From an uncultured Actinomycetes bacterium (GTDB taxonomy: Bacteria; Actinomycetota; Thermoleophilia; Solirubrobacterales; 70-9): a stretch of 17,355 bases of DNA. Positions 1 through 7,018 of the stretch are shown piece by piece (position 1 is the first letter of the stretch; each line of letters begins with the position of its first letter). Location: positions 1 to 17,355 of the forward strand of contig CAMLHB010000034.1 of NCBI GenBank assembly GCA_946479725.1, in the 5' to 3' direction. A program made the position numbers and the translations under genes. Below the pieces are notes generated by a model, which saw only the letters and a program-made list of their open reading frames with translations, was not told where the DNA came from and did not search any database.

Positions 1-1173
1 GAGCGCTACCTCGAAGACCCGCGCCACGTCGAGGTGCAGGTGCTGGCCGACGGCCACGGGAACGTGATCCACCTCGGCGAGCGTGACTGCTCGATTCAGC
101 GCCGCCACCAGAAGGTGATCGAGGAGGCCCCCGGGCCCCACGTCGACGCGGAGATGCGCGAGCGGATCGGCAAGATCGCCACCGACGCGGCCGCCGCCGT
201 CGGCTACCGCGGCGCCGGCACGATCGAGGGGATGCAGGTCGGCGACGAGTACTTCTTCCTCGAGATGAACACCCGGGTCCAGGTCGAGCACTGCGTGACC
301 GAGATGGTCACCGGCATCGACATCGTCCGCGAGCAGATCCTCGTCGCCGCCGGCGAGCCGCTCTCGATCTCCCAGCAGGACGTCGAGCTGGAGGGCTGGT
401 CGATCGAGTGCCGGATCAACGCCGAGGCCGCGCACAAGAAATTCGCCCCCGCCCCGGGGCCGATCGGCGACTCCTACCGCGAGCCCTCCGGTCCCGGCGT
501 CCGCGTCGACTCGGGGGTCGAGGGAGGCTCCGAGGTGACGCCGATGTACGACCCGATGGTGGCCAAGCTGATTGTCTGGGACGTCGACCGCGAGAAGGCG
601 ACCCGGCGGATGCTGCGGGCGCTCGGCGAATACGACTCCGGCGGCCTCACCACCCTGATCCCCTTCCACGAAGCGATCCTCGCCACCGAGCAGTGGGCGA
701 AGGGGGAGACCTGCCGCGACCTGATGGAGGACAACGAGTGGCTGAAGTCGACCGCGCCGGCCGACGCGAAGCCGCCCGAGCCCTCGGAGGACGGCGGCGA
801 GATGCTGACCCGCGATTACAAGGTCGAGGTCGGCGGCAAGCTCTTCGACGTCAAGGTGATCGGCGAGGCCCCCGCGGGCGCCGCCGCCGCGCCGGCCGCC
901 GGCGGCGGTAAGAAGCCGCCGAAGCGCGAGCGCAAGGCGGGGGGCGGGGGCGGCGCCTCCAGCGAGGCCCTGATCGCCCCCCTGCAGGGAACCGTCTTCA
1001 AGGTCGCCGTCGAGCAGGGCGCCGAGGTCAACGAGGGCGACCTGATCTGCGTGATCGAGGCGATGAAGATGGAGAACGAGATCAACGCCCACCGCTCCGG
1101 CAACGTCGAGCAGCTCCCGATCTCCGAGGGCACCGCAGTCAGCAGCGGCGACACCCTCGCCGTCATCAAGTAG
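1..1173 (+). CDS. Acetyl/propionyl-CoA carboxylase alpha subunit (biotin carboxylase + BCCP), 5'-truncated
   Basis: The reading frame is open from base 1, so the start and the N-terminal half of the biotin carboxylase domain lie outside the window; 390 codons are present. The fragment begins in the ATP-grasp core (VEVQVLADGHGNVIHLGERD, then CSIQRRHQK) and continues through EMNTRVQVEH and the biotin carboxylase C-terminal domain (about fragment residues 125-235). A linker rich in Ala, Pro, Gly and Lys (about 275-315) leads to a C-terminal biotinyl domain with the biotinylation motif EAMKMENE; the modified lysine is codon 1066-1068. The enzyme carboxylates biotin with ATP and bicarbonate, and the biotin then carries CO2 to a separate carboxyltransferase subunit to make malonyl- or methylmalonyl-CoA. 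Fusion of the two domains is typical of actinobacterial AccA-type alpha subunits. Whether the substrate is acetyl- or propionyl-CoA cannot be told from this subunit. No carboxyltransferase gene is visible here. Confidence 0.95.
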   Translation, partial: ERYLEDPRHVEVQVLADGHGNVIHLGERDCSIQRRHQKVIEEAPGPHVDAEMRERIGKIATDAAAAVGYRGAGTIEGMQVGDEYFFLEMNTRVQVEHCVTEMVTGIDIVREQILVAAGEPLSISQQDVELEGWSIECRINAEAAHKKFAPAPGPIGDSYREPSGPGVRVDSGVEGGSEVTPMYDPMVAKLIVWDVDREKATRRMLRALGEYDSGGLTTLIPFHEAILATEQWAKGETCRDLMEDNEWLKSTAPADAKPPEPSEDGGEMLTRDYKVEVGGKLFDVKVIGEAPAGAAAAPAAGGGKKPPKRERKAGGGGGASSEALIAPLQGTVFKVAVEQGAEVNEGDLICVIEAMKMENEINAHRSGNVEQLPISEGTAVSSGDTLAVIK

Positions 1174-1191
1174 CTCAAGCGCGCCTGCGTA

Positions 1192-1302
1192 GACGGAGGG
1201 GATGACCCCCTTCACTCAACTTGCTCGGGTGGGGCCGTAGCTGTCGTCCGTGGGCCGGCTGCCCGAGAAGTACAAGCCGTTCAGGGGGTCATCCCCTCCG
1301 TC
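1192..1302. repeat. Intergenic element with a 20-bp perfect inverted repeat
   Basis: Positions 1192-1211 are an exact reverse complement of 1283-1302, separated by 71 bases. Inside, 1219-1229 pairs with 1262-1271 through one bulged G (core CTCGGG/CCCGAG), so the whole segment can fold into one long hairpin. Each arm can also form a small hairpin of its own (AGGGG/CCCCT around ATGA or GTCAT). The element fills most of the 127-base gap between two convergent genes, and its right arm reaches the sulfatase stop codon. There is no T-run, so a standard intrinsic terminator is not supported. It may be a bidirectional terminator of another kind, a structured RNA or a small repeat element. Confidence 0.7.
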
Positions 1303-3124
1303 ATCCCGAGCGTTTGTGGTGGCGCTTTTCTTCGCGTTCTTTCTGTTTGCGCCGTTCTTCTTCCCGCCGCTGCTTGTCGACCTTGCGCTGCTCGTTGCGG
1401 GTCAGCGGGAATTTCGGGGCGACTTCTTGGCAAGCTCGGCCTACGCAAGCCTCCAGCCGGACCAGTTGGGCGTGCAGGAAAGCTCTGATAGGCGCCAGGT
1501 TGCGGACCCGGACGACGTTGTTGAGCTCGTAGGGGTCCTTGGTGATGTCGTAGAGCTCTTTCTCGCCGTCGGGCCACTCGATGTACTTGTAGGGGCCGAG
1601 GCGGATTCCCTCGTAGTCCTTCGGCGGGGCGATGATCGAGGCGCCGGCTTCGGCGGTGCGGGCGCGTCGGGGCTGGACCTCCTTCACCGGGCGTTGGCCG
1701 GTCGGTTCGCCGTTGGCTTCGACGTCGGCGGTCTCGACGAAGGACTCGAAGAGGATCGGCCGCCGCGTGCGCAGGCTGGTGTCGTGCGCATACGGGTAGA
1801 GCGAGCGGCCGTCGATCGATTTATCGGCTTTCACCCCGGCCAGTTCGAGCACGGTCGGGGCGATGTCGATGTTCGCCGCCAGCTCGCCGGTCGAGGTGCC
1901 GGCTTTGATCCCCGGACCACGGATCAGGAAGGGCAGGTGAGTGGAAGGCTCATAGGCGAGGAACTTGCCGCCGGTGAGGCGGTGCTCGCCGTAGAAGAAG
2001 CCGTTGTCGGAGGTGAAGATGATGTAGGTGTTGCGAAGCCGGTGCAGGGCGCCGAGCGTGTCGACGACCAGTTTCACCCCTTCGTCGACCGAGCGCAGCG
2101 ACTCCAGCGCCTTCTGGTAGTAGACGCGGTAGGTGTGGATGTCGGTCGGCGAGAGGTAGGGGGCTTCGCGGATGAAGCGGGGCTTGTCGTTGACGTTGCC
2201 CTCGTTGAACCCTTCCGAGCGGCCGTGGGGGAAGGGGGCGCCGGCGAAGGTGCCGTAGTGGCGGGTCGCCGGCTCCGGCCCGGCGGGGCGGCGGAAGTCC
2301 CCGTGCGGGGCGGTGTAGTCGAGCTGCAGGTAGAAGGGCTGTTCGGGTGAGGTGCCGCCGATCTCTTCGGAGGCGATGCGGCTGAAGACGTCGGTGGCGT
2401 AGAGGCACGGTTTGCCGTTCAGCGGCGCGGTCGGGCAGCCGAAGTCGTCGCGTTCGCCGTATTCGCGCGTTTCCCAGCTGCCGGAGTCGCCGAAGGGCCC
2501 GTCGATCGAGCCGTTGTCGTTGAGCCGGTAGCCGTAGAAGAAATGCTCGGTGTCGGCCTTCAGAACCGTGTGCCAGGCGTCCCAGCCGGGCGGCACGTCG
2601 GTGCCGGTGTCGTACGGTTCGTCGCCGTAGCCGTTGAGGAACTTGCCGATGTGGATCGTCCGGTAGCCCGCCCCCTGCAGCCAGGTGGCGATGTTGTGGG
2701 TGTAGGCGCCGCGGGCTTTGAAGCCGGGGTAGCCGCCGTTCGGCGGCACGTTGCCGCGGACGTTGTTGTTGTGCGAGTAGCGGCCGGTCAGGAGGCTGGT
2801 CCGCGAGGGGCAGCAGAGCGGGTAGGGCACGTAGTAGCGGTTGAAGGTGGCGCCGCGGTTGGCGATCAGCGAGAGCGTGTAGGGCATCGCCTGGACTTCG
2901 ATGCCGCCGACGTTGAACGTCGCGTACAGCTGGTCGAGCGTCTCGTCGTCGGTCTGGATCACGACGAAGCTCGGTCGCTGGGCGGCCGAGGGCTGCGCCG
3001 CCGTGGCCGGCTGCAGGCCGGCGGCGACGAGGCTGCCGAGCAGCAGGCAGAGGGCGAGGGCGATCGCCAGCCGCGCCCGTGCGGGGGCATGCCAAGGACT
3101 GATCTGTGGAGCGGAAATCTGCAT
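1301..3124 (-). CDS. Exported sulfatase (N-acetylglucosamine-6-sulfatase/arylsulfatase-like)
   Basis: This 607-residue protein starts with a probable signal peptide: a basic n-region around residues 14-18, then a hydrophobic stretch at about 19-38. The sulfatase active-site signature is intact: C104-C-P-S-R followed by TSLLTGR (109-115), where C104 would be converted to formylglycine. Metal ligands are visible at D59-D60 (QTDDET) and D373-N374 (TSDNGF). IGKFLNGYG (K161), H274 in TAPHGD and K387 match the GlcNAc-6-sulfatase-like branch. The enzyme should hydrolyse a sulfate ester outside the cytoplasm; its substrate is unknown. No formylglycine-generating enzyme is encoded in the window. Residues 574-607 form an extremely charged Lys/Arg/Glu tail that is not part of the catalytic fold. 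The gene lies 75 bp downstream of a HAD hydrolase gene on the same strand; no clear Shine-Dalgarno precedes this start, which was chosen because it supplies the signal peptide. Confidence 0.88.
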   Translation of the reverse strand: MQISAPQISPWHAPARARLAIALALCLLLGSLVAAGLQPATAAQPSAAQRPSFVVIQTDDETLDQLYATFNVGGIEVQAMPYTLSLIANRGATFNRYYVPYPLCCPSRTSLLTGRYSHNNNVRGNVPPNGGYPGFKARGAYTHNIATWLQGAGYRTIHIGKFLNGYGDEPYDTGTDVPPGWDAWHTVLKADTEHFFYGYRLNDNGSIDGPFGDSGSWETREYGERDDFGCPTAPLNGKPCLYATDVFSRIASEEIGGTSPEQPFYLQLDYTAPHGDFRRPAGPEPATRHYGTFAGAPFPHGRSEGFNEGNVNDKPRFIREAPYLSPTDIHTYRVYYQKALESLRSVDEGVKLVVDTLGALHRLRNTYIIFTSDNGFFYGEHRLTGGKFLAYEPSTHLPFLIRGPGIKAGTSTGELAANIDIAPTVLELAGVKADKSIDGRSLYPYAHDTSLRTRRPILFESFVETADVEANGEPTGQRPVKEVQPRRARTAEAGASIIAPPKDYEGIRLGPYKYIEWPDGEKELYDITKDPYELNNVVRVRNLAPIRAFLHAQLVRLEACVGRACQEVAPKFPLTRNEQRKVDKQRREEERRKQKEREEKRHHKRSG

Positions 3125-3199
3125 CAGCGAACTGCGGAGGGCAGTACCCCCGAAACCGGCGCCTCACGCCTGAGTTGCGGACTGAAAGCTAGAAGACGC

Positions 3200-3883
3200 T
3201 CAGGACGCGCCGAGCTTTTTCACTGCTTCACGGAAGTTTTTCACCGTCGCGCTGGGGGCTTTGCGCCCCTCCAGTCTCTCGCCGTGGCGGTTGACCCAGA
3301 TCACCGGCACGTTCATTTTCAGCACCGGGGCGATGTCGGTCGCGTAGTTGGAGCCGATGTGGAGCCAGCCTTTCTTGCCGCCGATCCGCCGCGCGCACTC
3401 TTTGAAGTGGACGGGATCGGGCTTGTAGCTGCGCACCTGCTGGGCGGTGACGACGAGGTCCAGTTCGGTCCGCAGGTGGCGGCGGCTGATCCCCAGCAGT
3501 TTGTCGTCGACGTTGGAGACGATCCCGATCTCGTACTTCTTGCCGAGCCGGTCCATCGCCGCGTTGGCCTCGCGGAACGGCAGCCAGTAGGCGACGCTGT
3601 TGGGCAGAAACTGGGCGCGGGAGGGCTCGACTTCCCAGCCGATCTCGCCGGCGACCTTGACGATCGTGCGGCGCAGGACCTCGGCGTAGAGCTCATACGA
3701 GCCGGCCATGATTTCCGCCTGCACTTCCATGAAGCGCTCGAGGAAGGGACCCTCCTCGAAGCTGAAGCCGTCTTTGGACGCCTCTTTCTTGCAGGCCTCG
3801 ACGATGCCCTTCTCCCAGTCGATGAGGGTGCCGTAGCAGTCGGTGGTCACCCATTTGATGTTTTTGAGACTGGGAAGGGGCAT
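3200..3883 (-). CDS. HAD-superfamily hydrolase, 2-haloacid-dehalogenase-like
   Basis: The product has 227 residues, the usual size for type II haloacid dehalogenase-like HAD proteins. Motif I is TTDCYGTLIDW with the nucleophile D15; the +2 residue is Tyr (DxYGT), as in haloacid dehalogenases, rather than the Asp of HAD phosphatases. Motif II is S123-N124 (IVSNVDD), motif III is K154 (SYKPDP), and motif IV is GSNYATD with S178, N179 and D183. A helical cap lies at about residues 25-105. It probably hydrolyses a small organic acid or phosphate in the cytoplasm, but the DxY motif occurs in many proteins never shown to dehalogenate, so the substrate is open. It is divergent from sucC across a 62-bp gap. 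The start is preceded by CATAAT (3900-3895, minus strand) and no Shine-Dalgarno, consistent with a very short leader. Confidence 0.85.
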   Translation of the reverse strand: MPLPSLKNIKWVTTDCYGTLIDWEKGIVEACKKEASKDGFSFEEGPFLERFMEVQAEIMAGSYELYAEVLRRTIVKVAGEIGWEVEPSRAQFLPNSVAYWLPFREANAAMDRLGKKYEIGIVSNVDDKLLGISRRHLRTELDLVVTAQQVRSYKPDPVHFKECARRIGGKKGWLHIGSNYATDIAPVLKMNVPVIWVNRHGERLEGRKAPSATVKNFREAVKKLGAS

Positions 3884-3884
3884 G

Positions 3885-3924
3885 GCGGCGGCGCATTATG
3901 CCATTCGGTAGTCTGCGCCGCCGC
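3885..3924. promoter_or_regulatory. Divergent promoter region with 11-bp inverted repeat
   Basis: The gap between the HAD gene and sucC holds an 11-bp perfect inverted repeat, 3885-3895 (GCGGCGGCGCA) and 3914-3924. The 18-base centre carries most of two -10-like hexamers facing opposite ways: CATAAT on the minus strand (3900-3895) for the HAD gene and TAGTCT on the plus strand (3909-3914) for sucC. No good -35 box is visible. The arrangement could be an operator that affects both promoters, but the arms are pure GC-rich sequence in a GC-rich genome, so chance symmetry is possible. Confidence 0.4.
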
Positions 3925-3945
3925 GCCCCTCGCGCCACCCCTTCT

Positions 3946-5106
3946 ATGGACCTCCTCGAGTACCAGGGCAAGCAGCTGTTCGCCAAGCACGGCATCGCCG
4001 TGCCCAGCGGCGAGGTCGCGAACACGGTCGACGACGCCGTCGCCGCAGCGGAGAAGATCGGCTTCCCGTGCGCGATCAAGGCCCAGGTCCTGATCGGCGG
4101 CCGCGGCAAGGCGGGCGGGATCAAGATCGCCCAGAACGCCGAGGAGGCGCGGGAGCAAGCCGACGCGATCCTCGGAATGGACATCGTCGGCCCGCACGGC
4201 GAGGGGCCCTTCCGCGTCGACCAGGTCTGGATCGAGGGCGGCTCCGACATCGCCGAGGAGTACTACGCCTCGGTGATCCTCGACCGCGGTGAGAAGAAGC
4301 TGCTGGCGATGGTCTCGGCCAAGGGCGGGATGGACATCGAGGCGGTCGCCGCCGAGGACCCCGAGGCGCTGGTCAAACGGCACATCGACCCGAGCGGGTT
4401 CGAGACCGCCGCCGCGCGCTCGATCGTCGCCGACGCCGGCCTCGCCGAGGACGCGCTCGACGCCGCCGCCGACGTGCTGGTGAAGCTGGCCGAGGTGGCG
4501 CGCGAGGAGGACGCGACCCTGATCGAGGTCAACCCGCTGATCGTCACCGCCGGCCGCGAGGTCGTCGCCCTCGACTCGAAGGTGACGATCGACGGCAACT
4601 CGCTCTTCCGCCACCAGGACCTGGCCGAGATCGCCGACACCGTCGACGACCCGCAGGAGCAGATGGCGAAGGAAAAGGGCCTCACCTACGTCAAACTCGA
4701 CGGCAACGTCGGCATCCTCGCCAACGGCGCCGGCCTCTGCATGTCGACGCTCGACGTCGTCGCCCAGGCCGGCGGCGCGCCCGCCAACTTCCTCGACGCC
4801 GGCGGCGGCTCCAAAGCCGAGGCGATCGTCAACGCGCTTGAAGTCATCAAGTCCGACGCGAAGGTGAGCGCGATCCTCTTCAACATCTTCGGCGGCATCA
4901 CCCGCTGCGACGAGATCGCCAACGGGATCGTCACCGCCTCCCAGCAGATCGACCTCGGGATGCCGCTGGTAGTGCGCCTCGACGGGACCAACTCCGAGGA
5001 GGGGCTGAAGATCCTCGCCGAGGCGAACCTGCCGAACCTGCACCAGGAGAAGACGATGCTGGACGCCGCCCGCCGCGTCGTCGAGCTCGCCGGGAGCCCG
5101 TCATGA
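3946..5106 (+). CDS. sucC: Succinyl-CoA synthetase (ADP/GDP-forming) beta subunit
   Basis: The product, 386 residues from this start, catalyses the TCA-cycle step succinyl-CoA + NDP + Pi to succinate + CoA + NTP together with SucD. It begins MDLLEYQGKQLFAKHGI, the canonical SucC N-terminus. An in-frame ATG at 3898 would add 16 Arg/Pro-rich residues that do not belong to the family and is rejected. The ATP-grasp domain shows K45 and the nucleotide-binding GGRGK at 51-55. IEVNPL (N196) and D210 are the expected metal ligands. The C-terminal CoA-ligase-type domain contains GNVGILANGAGL (about 253-264) and FNIFGGITRCDEI (312-324). No Shine-Dalgarno is evident; a TAGTCT -10-like element lies 31 bases upstream. 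The last codons overlap sucD (ATGA), as expected for a stoichiometric heterodimer. Nothing seems broken or unusual in the sequence. Confidence 0.97.
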   Translation: MDLLEYQGKQLFAKHGIAVPSGEVANTVDDAVAAAEKIGFPCAIKAQVLIGGRGKAGGIKIAQNAEEAREQADAILGMDIVGPHGEGPFRVDQVWIEGGSDIAEEYYASVILDRGEKKLLAMVSAKGGMDIEAVAAEDPEALVKRHIDPSGFETAAARSIVADAGLAEDALDAAADVLVKLAEVAREEDATLIEVNPLIVTAGREVVALDSKVTIDGNSLFRHQDLAEIADTVDDPQEQMAKEKGLTYVKLDGNVGILANGAGLCMSTLDVVAQAGGAPANFLDAGGGSKAEAIVNALEVIKSDAKVSAILFNIFGGITRCDEIANGIVTASQQIDLGMPLVVRLDGTNSEEGLKILAEANLPNLHQEKTMLDAARRVVELAGSPS

Positions 5107-5978
5107 GCATCATCATCGACGAGAGCACGAAGCTCGCCGTCTCCGGCTTGACCGGCCGCGAGGGCTCCTTCCACGGGCTGCGCAACAAGGCCTACGGAAC
5201 CGACCTCGTCGCCGGGGTCACGCCCGGCAAGGGCGGCCAGGACGTCGAGGGAGTCCCGGTCTTCGACACGATCGCCGAGGCGGTCAGCGAGGCCGGCGCC
5301 AACACCTCGATGATCTTCGTGCCCGCGCGCTTCGCCGCCGCGGCGATAAACGAGGCGATCGACTCCGGGGTCGAGACGGTGATCGCGATCACCGAGGGGA
5401 TCCCGGTCCTCGACATGCTCTCCACCTACTGGAAGGCGAAGGAGAAGGGCGTCCGCCTGATCGGGCCGAACTGCCCCGGCGTGCTCTCGCCCGGCAAGGC
5501 CAACGTCGGCATCATCCCCGCCCAGTTCTTCGACCCGGGCCCGATCGGCGTCGTCTCCAAGAGCGGCACCCTGACCTACCAGATCGGCAACGAGCTGAAG
5601 CAGGCCGGGACCGGCAACTCCTCGATCGTCGGCATCGGCGGCGACCCGATCGTCGGCTCCGACTTCATCGACATCCTCAAGCTCTACGAGGCGGATCCCG
5701 ACACCGAGCTGATCGTGATGGTCGGCGAGATCGGCGGCGACGCCGAGGAGCGGGCGGCCGAGTTCATCGCCGCCGAGGTCTCCAAGCCGGTGGTCGCCTA
5801 CATCGCCGGCTTCACCGCGCCCCCCGGCAAGCAGATGGGCCACGCCGGCGCGATCATCTCCGGCTCCTCCGGCACCGCCCAGGCGAAGAAAGACGCCCTC
5901 GAAGCAAAGGGCGTCCGGGTCGGCGAAAGCCCGACCGAGACGGCGGCCATCGCCGCCGAGATGCTCCGCAGCCTCTAA
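5103..5978 (+). CDS. sucD: Succinyl-CoA synthetase alpha subunit
   Basis: This 291-residue protein has the normal SucD length. The N-terminal CoA-binding Rossmann domain contains GLTGREGSFH. PNCPGVLSPGKANVG lies in the middle, and the phosphorylated active-site histidine is H247 in GHAGAIISG near the C-terminus. It binds CoA and carries the phosphohistidine intermediate, while SucC supplies the nucleotide site. The ATG shares the ATGA junction (5103-5106) with the sucC stop, indicating translational coupling. Its TAA stop at 5976-5978 overlaps the stop of the gene on the opposite strand (CTAA), so no separate terminator lies between them. Confidence 0.97.
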   Translation: MSIIIDESTKLAVSGLTGREGSFHGLRNKAYGTDLVAGVTPGKGGQDVEGVPVFDTIAEAVSEAGANTSMIFVPARFAAAAINEAIDSGVETVIAITEGIPVLDMLSTYWKAKEKGVRLIGPNCPGVLSPGKANVGIIPAQFFDPGPIGVVSKSGTLTYQIGNELKQAGTGNSSIVGIGGDPIVGSDFIDILKLYEADPDTELIVMVGEIGGDAEERAAEFIAAEVSKPVVAYIAGFTAPPGKQMGHAGAIISGSSGTAQAKKDALEAKGVRVGESPTETAAIAAEMLRSL

Positions 5979-6886
5979 GCGTTCAGTAGCTGGCGGATCT
6001 CCGCGGCGAGCTGGTCGGCTTCGCGATCGAGCCGCCGATGGGTGACGCGGATCGTGCGGTAGCCGGCGAGCATCAGCTCGGGGTCGCGGGCGCGATCGCG
6101 CTCGAAGGCAGCGCGGTCGCCATGGTGTTCCCAACTGTCCAGCTCGACGACGAGCTTCGCGCCAGGCCAGAGCGCGTCGACCTCGTGGCCAAGGACAAGC
6201 ACGTTCTGCGCCGGGGCCGGGAGGCCGTATTCGCGGAGGAATTCGACAAAGCGGATCTCCAGCGGCGAACGACCGTCGGCAGGGGCCCCGAGCTCGACTA
6301 GGAGACGCCGCACGGGTCGCAACGCCCGCCGCCCCCGACCACGCGCGCAAACCGCCTCCAGTTCGCGCAGCCGCAAGAGGTTCCGCCGGTCAGCCGCTTC
6401 AGCCGCCTTCCGCAGCTCTTCATAGGGCGCGACTTCAGCGAAATCGAAAAGCGCGCGAGCCAGAGTCGTCACTGGGATCCCCTCGTGGGCCGTCACTTCC
6501 TCCGGCCGCAGCTTGCCGCGATGGATCCAGATCCCCTCCCGCCGCCGAATCCCTTGCCGTCCACTCCCGGACGTCACGTGAATCGGTTTCAGACGAAAGC
6601 GCCGAAGCCCCCAAAGCACGATCGCCGAGTGATGACTGAGCACGGAACGAGGTCCGTAGGCCAACACCGCCGCCCACCAATATCCCCGCTGTGGGATTCG
6701 CGTGTGCCCGACGGCATAGACATTGCGATGTACCGCGGCAAGGCGTCCCTCGGCAAGACGCCTCTCAATCCAGAGAACTCCGAATCCCAAATCCAGAAGC
6801 TGCCGATGAGAGGCGACGCCATGCTGCCTCGTCGCCAACTCTGCCAACCGCCCCTCCCGCCCGACGTGTCTGACTTTTCCCCTCAT
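5975..6886 (-). CDS. AbiEi-like N-terminal domain + DUF559 (Vsr/PD-(D/E)XK-like) C-terminal domain protein
   Basis: This 303-residue protein has two parts. Residues about 10-60 (LAELATRQHGVASHRQLLDLG, then AVHRNVYAVG) look like the winged-helix head of AbiEi-type antitoxin or regulator proteins. Residues 60-150 contain the accompanying SHHSAIVLWGL and GIPVTTLARALFD motifs. Residues about 205-290 form a DUF559 domain related to very short patch repair endonucleases, with SPLE (E210), VDALW (D237), VELDSWEHHG (E249, D250) and a terminal GYRTIRVTHRRL. The acidic residues resemble a PD-(D/E)XK nuclease core, but a complete catalytic set is not proven. Proteins of this design are often multicopy in high-GC actinobacteria and their role is not settled. 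There is no AbiEii-like toxin gene beside it. The start codon lies inside a 16-bp perfect palindrome. Base composition at the 5' end is less GC-rich than in the neighbours, a possible sign of recent arrival. Confidence 0.8.
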   Translation of the reverse strand: MRGKVRHVGREGRLAELATRQHGVASHRQLLDLGFGVLWIERRLAEGRLAAVHRNVYAVGHTRIPQRGYWWAAVLAYGPRSVLSHHSAIVLWGLRRFRLKPIHVTSGSGRQGIRRREGIWIHRGKLRPEEVTAHEGIPVTTLARALFDFAEVAPYEELRKAAEAADRRNLLRLRELEAVCARGRGRRALRPVRRLLVELGAPADGRSPLEIRFVEFLREYGLPAPAQNVLVLGHEVDALWPGAKLVVELDSWEHHGDRAAFERDRARDPELMLAGYRTIRVTHRRLDREADQLAAEIRQLLNA

Positions 6887-6895
6887 ATATGAGGG
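6880..6895. promoter_or_regulatory. 16-bp perfect palindrome overlapping the DUF559 gene start
   Basis: CCCTCATATATGAGGG is its own reverse complement and contains the ATG start codon of the minus-strand gene (6886-6884). An AT-rich centre flanked by GC arms is a common form for a dimeric regulator site. The encoded protein has a probable DNA-binding head, so self-binding to block its own initiation is an attractive but unproven idea. The rest of the divergent gap (6896-7018) shows only a TAGGGT hexamer serving the aminotransferase gene. Confidence 0.5.
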
Positions 6896-7003
6896 TTAAG
6901 CTCAGACACGCTTGGTGTTCTCCCTCTGGGCGGCCCGAGGGGGCGGGGCCTTGGGAGTTCGTCCGCGCTCGTTGGGGGAAGTTCGTGGGCTCGGCTGCGT
7001 TGC

Positions 7004-7009
7004 TAGGGT
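7004..7009 (+). promoter_or_regulatory. -10-like TAGGGT, probable leaderless start of the aminotransferase gene
   Basis: TAGGGT fits the TANNNT pattern of actinobacterial housekeeping -10 elements and ends 9 bases before the ATG at 7019. No Shine-Dalgarno is present, so transcription would begin at or within a few bases of the start codon. No convincing -35 was found. Confidence 0.4.
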
Positions 7010-7018
7010 CGTTCGTCG

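Noticed and set aside
3898..3945. Upstream in-frame ATG that would extend SucC by 16 residues
   Set aside because: The extension is Arg/Pro-rich, absent from the SucC family, and would overlap the probable promoter; MDLLEYQ is the canonical start.
1250..4093. Long plus-strand open frames (1250-2350 and 2543-4093) opposite the sulfatase and HAD genes
   Set aside because: They are antisense shadows: composition is Val/Gly/Asp/Arg-rich low-complexity typical of GC-rich reverse frames, no family motif is seen, and the opposite strand has intact sulfatase and HAD motifs.
4686..6350. 554-codon minus-strand frame opposite sucCD
   Set aside because: It runs through sucC, sucD and the DUF559 gene, has a repetitive Asp/Gly/Arg/Val composition and no motif; the plus strand is unmistakable sucCD.
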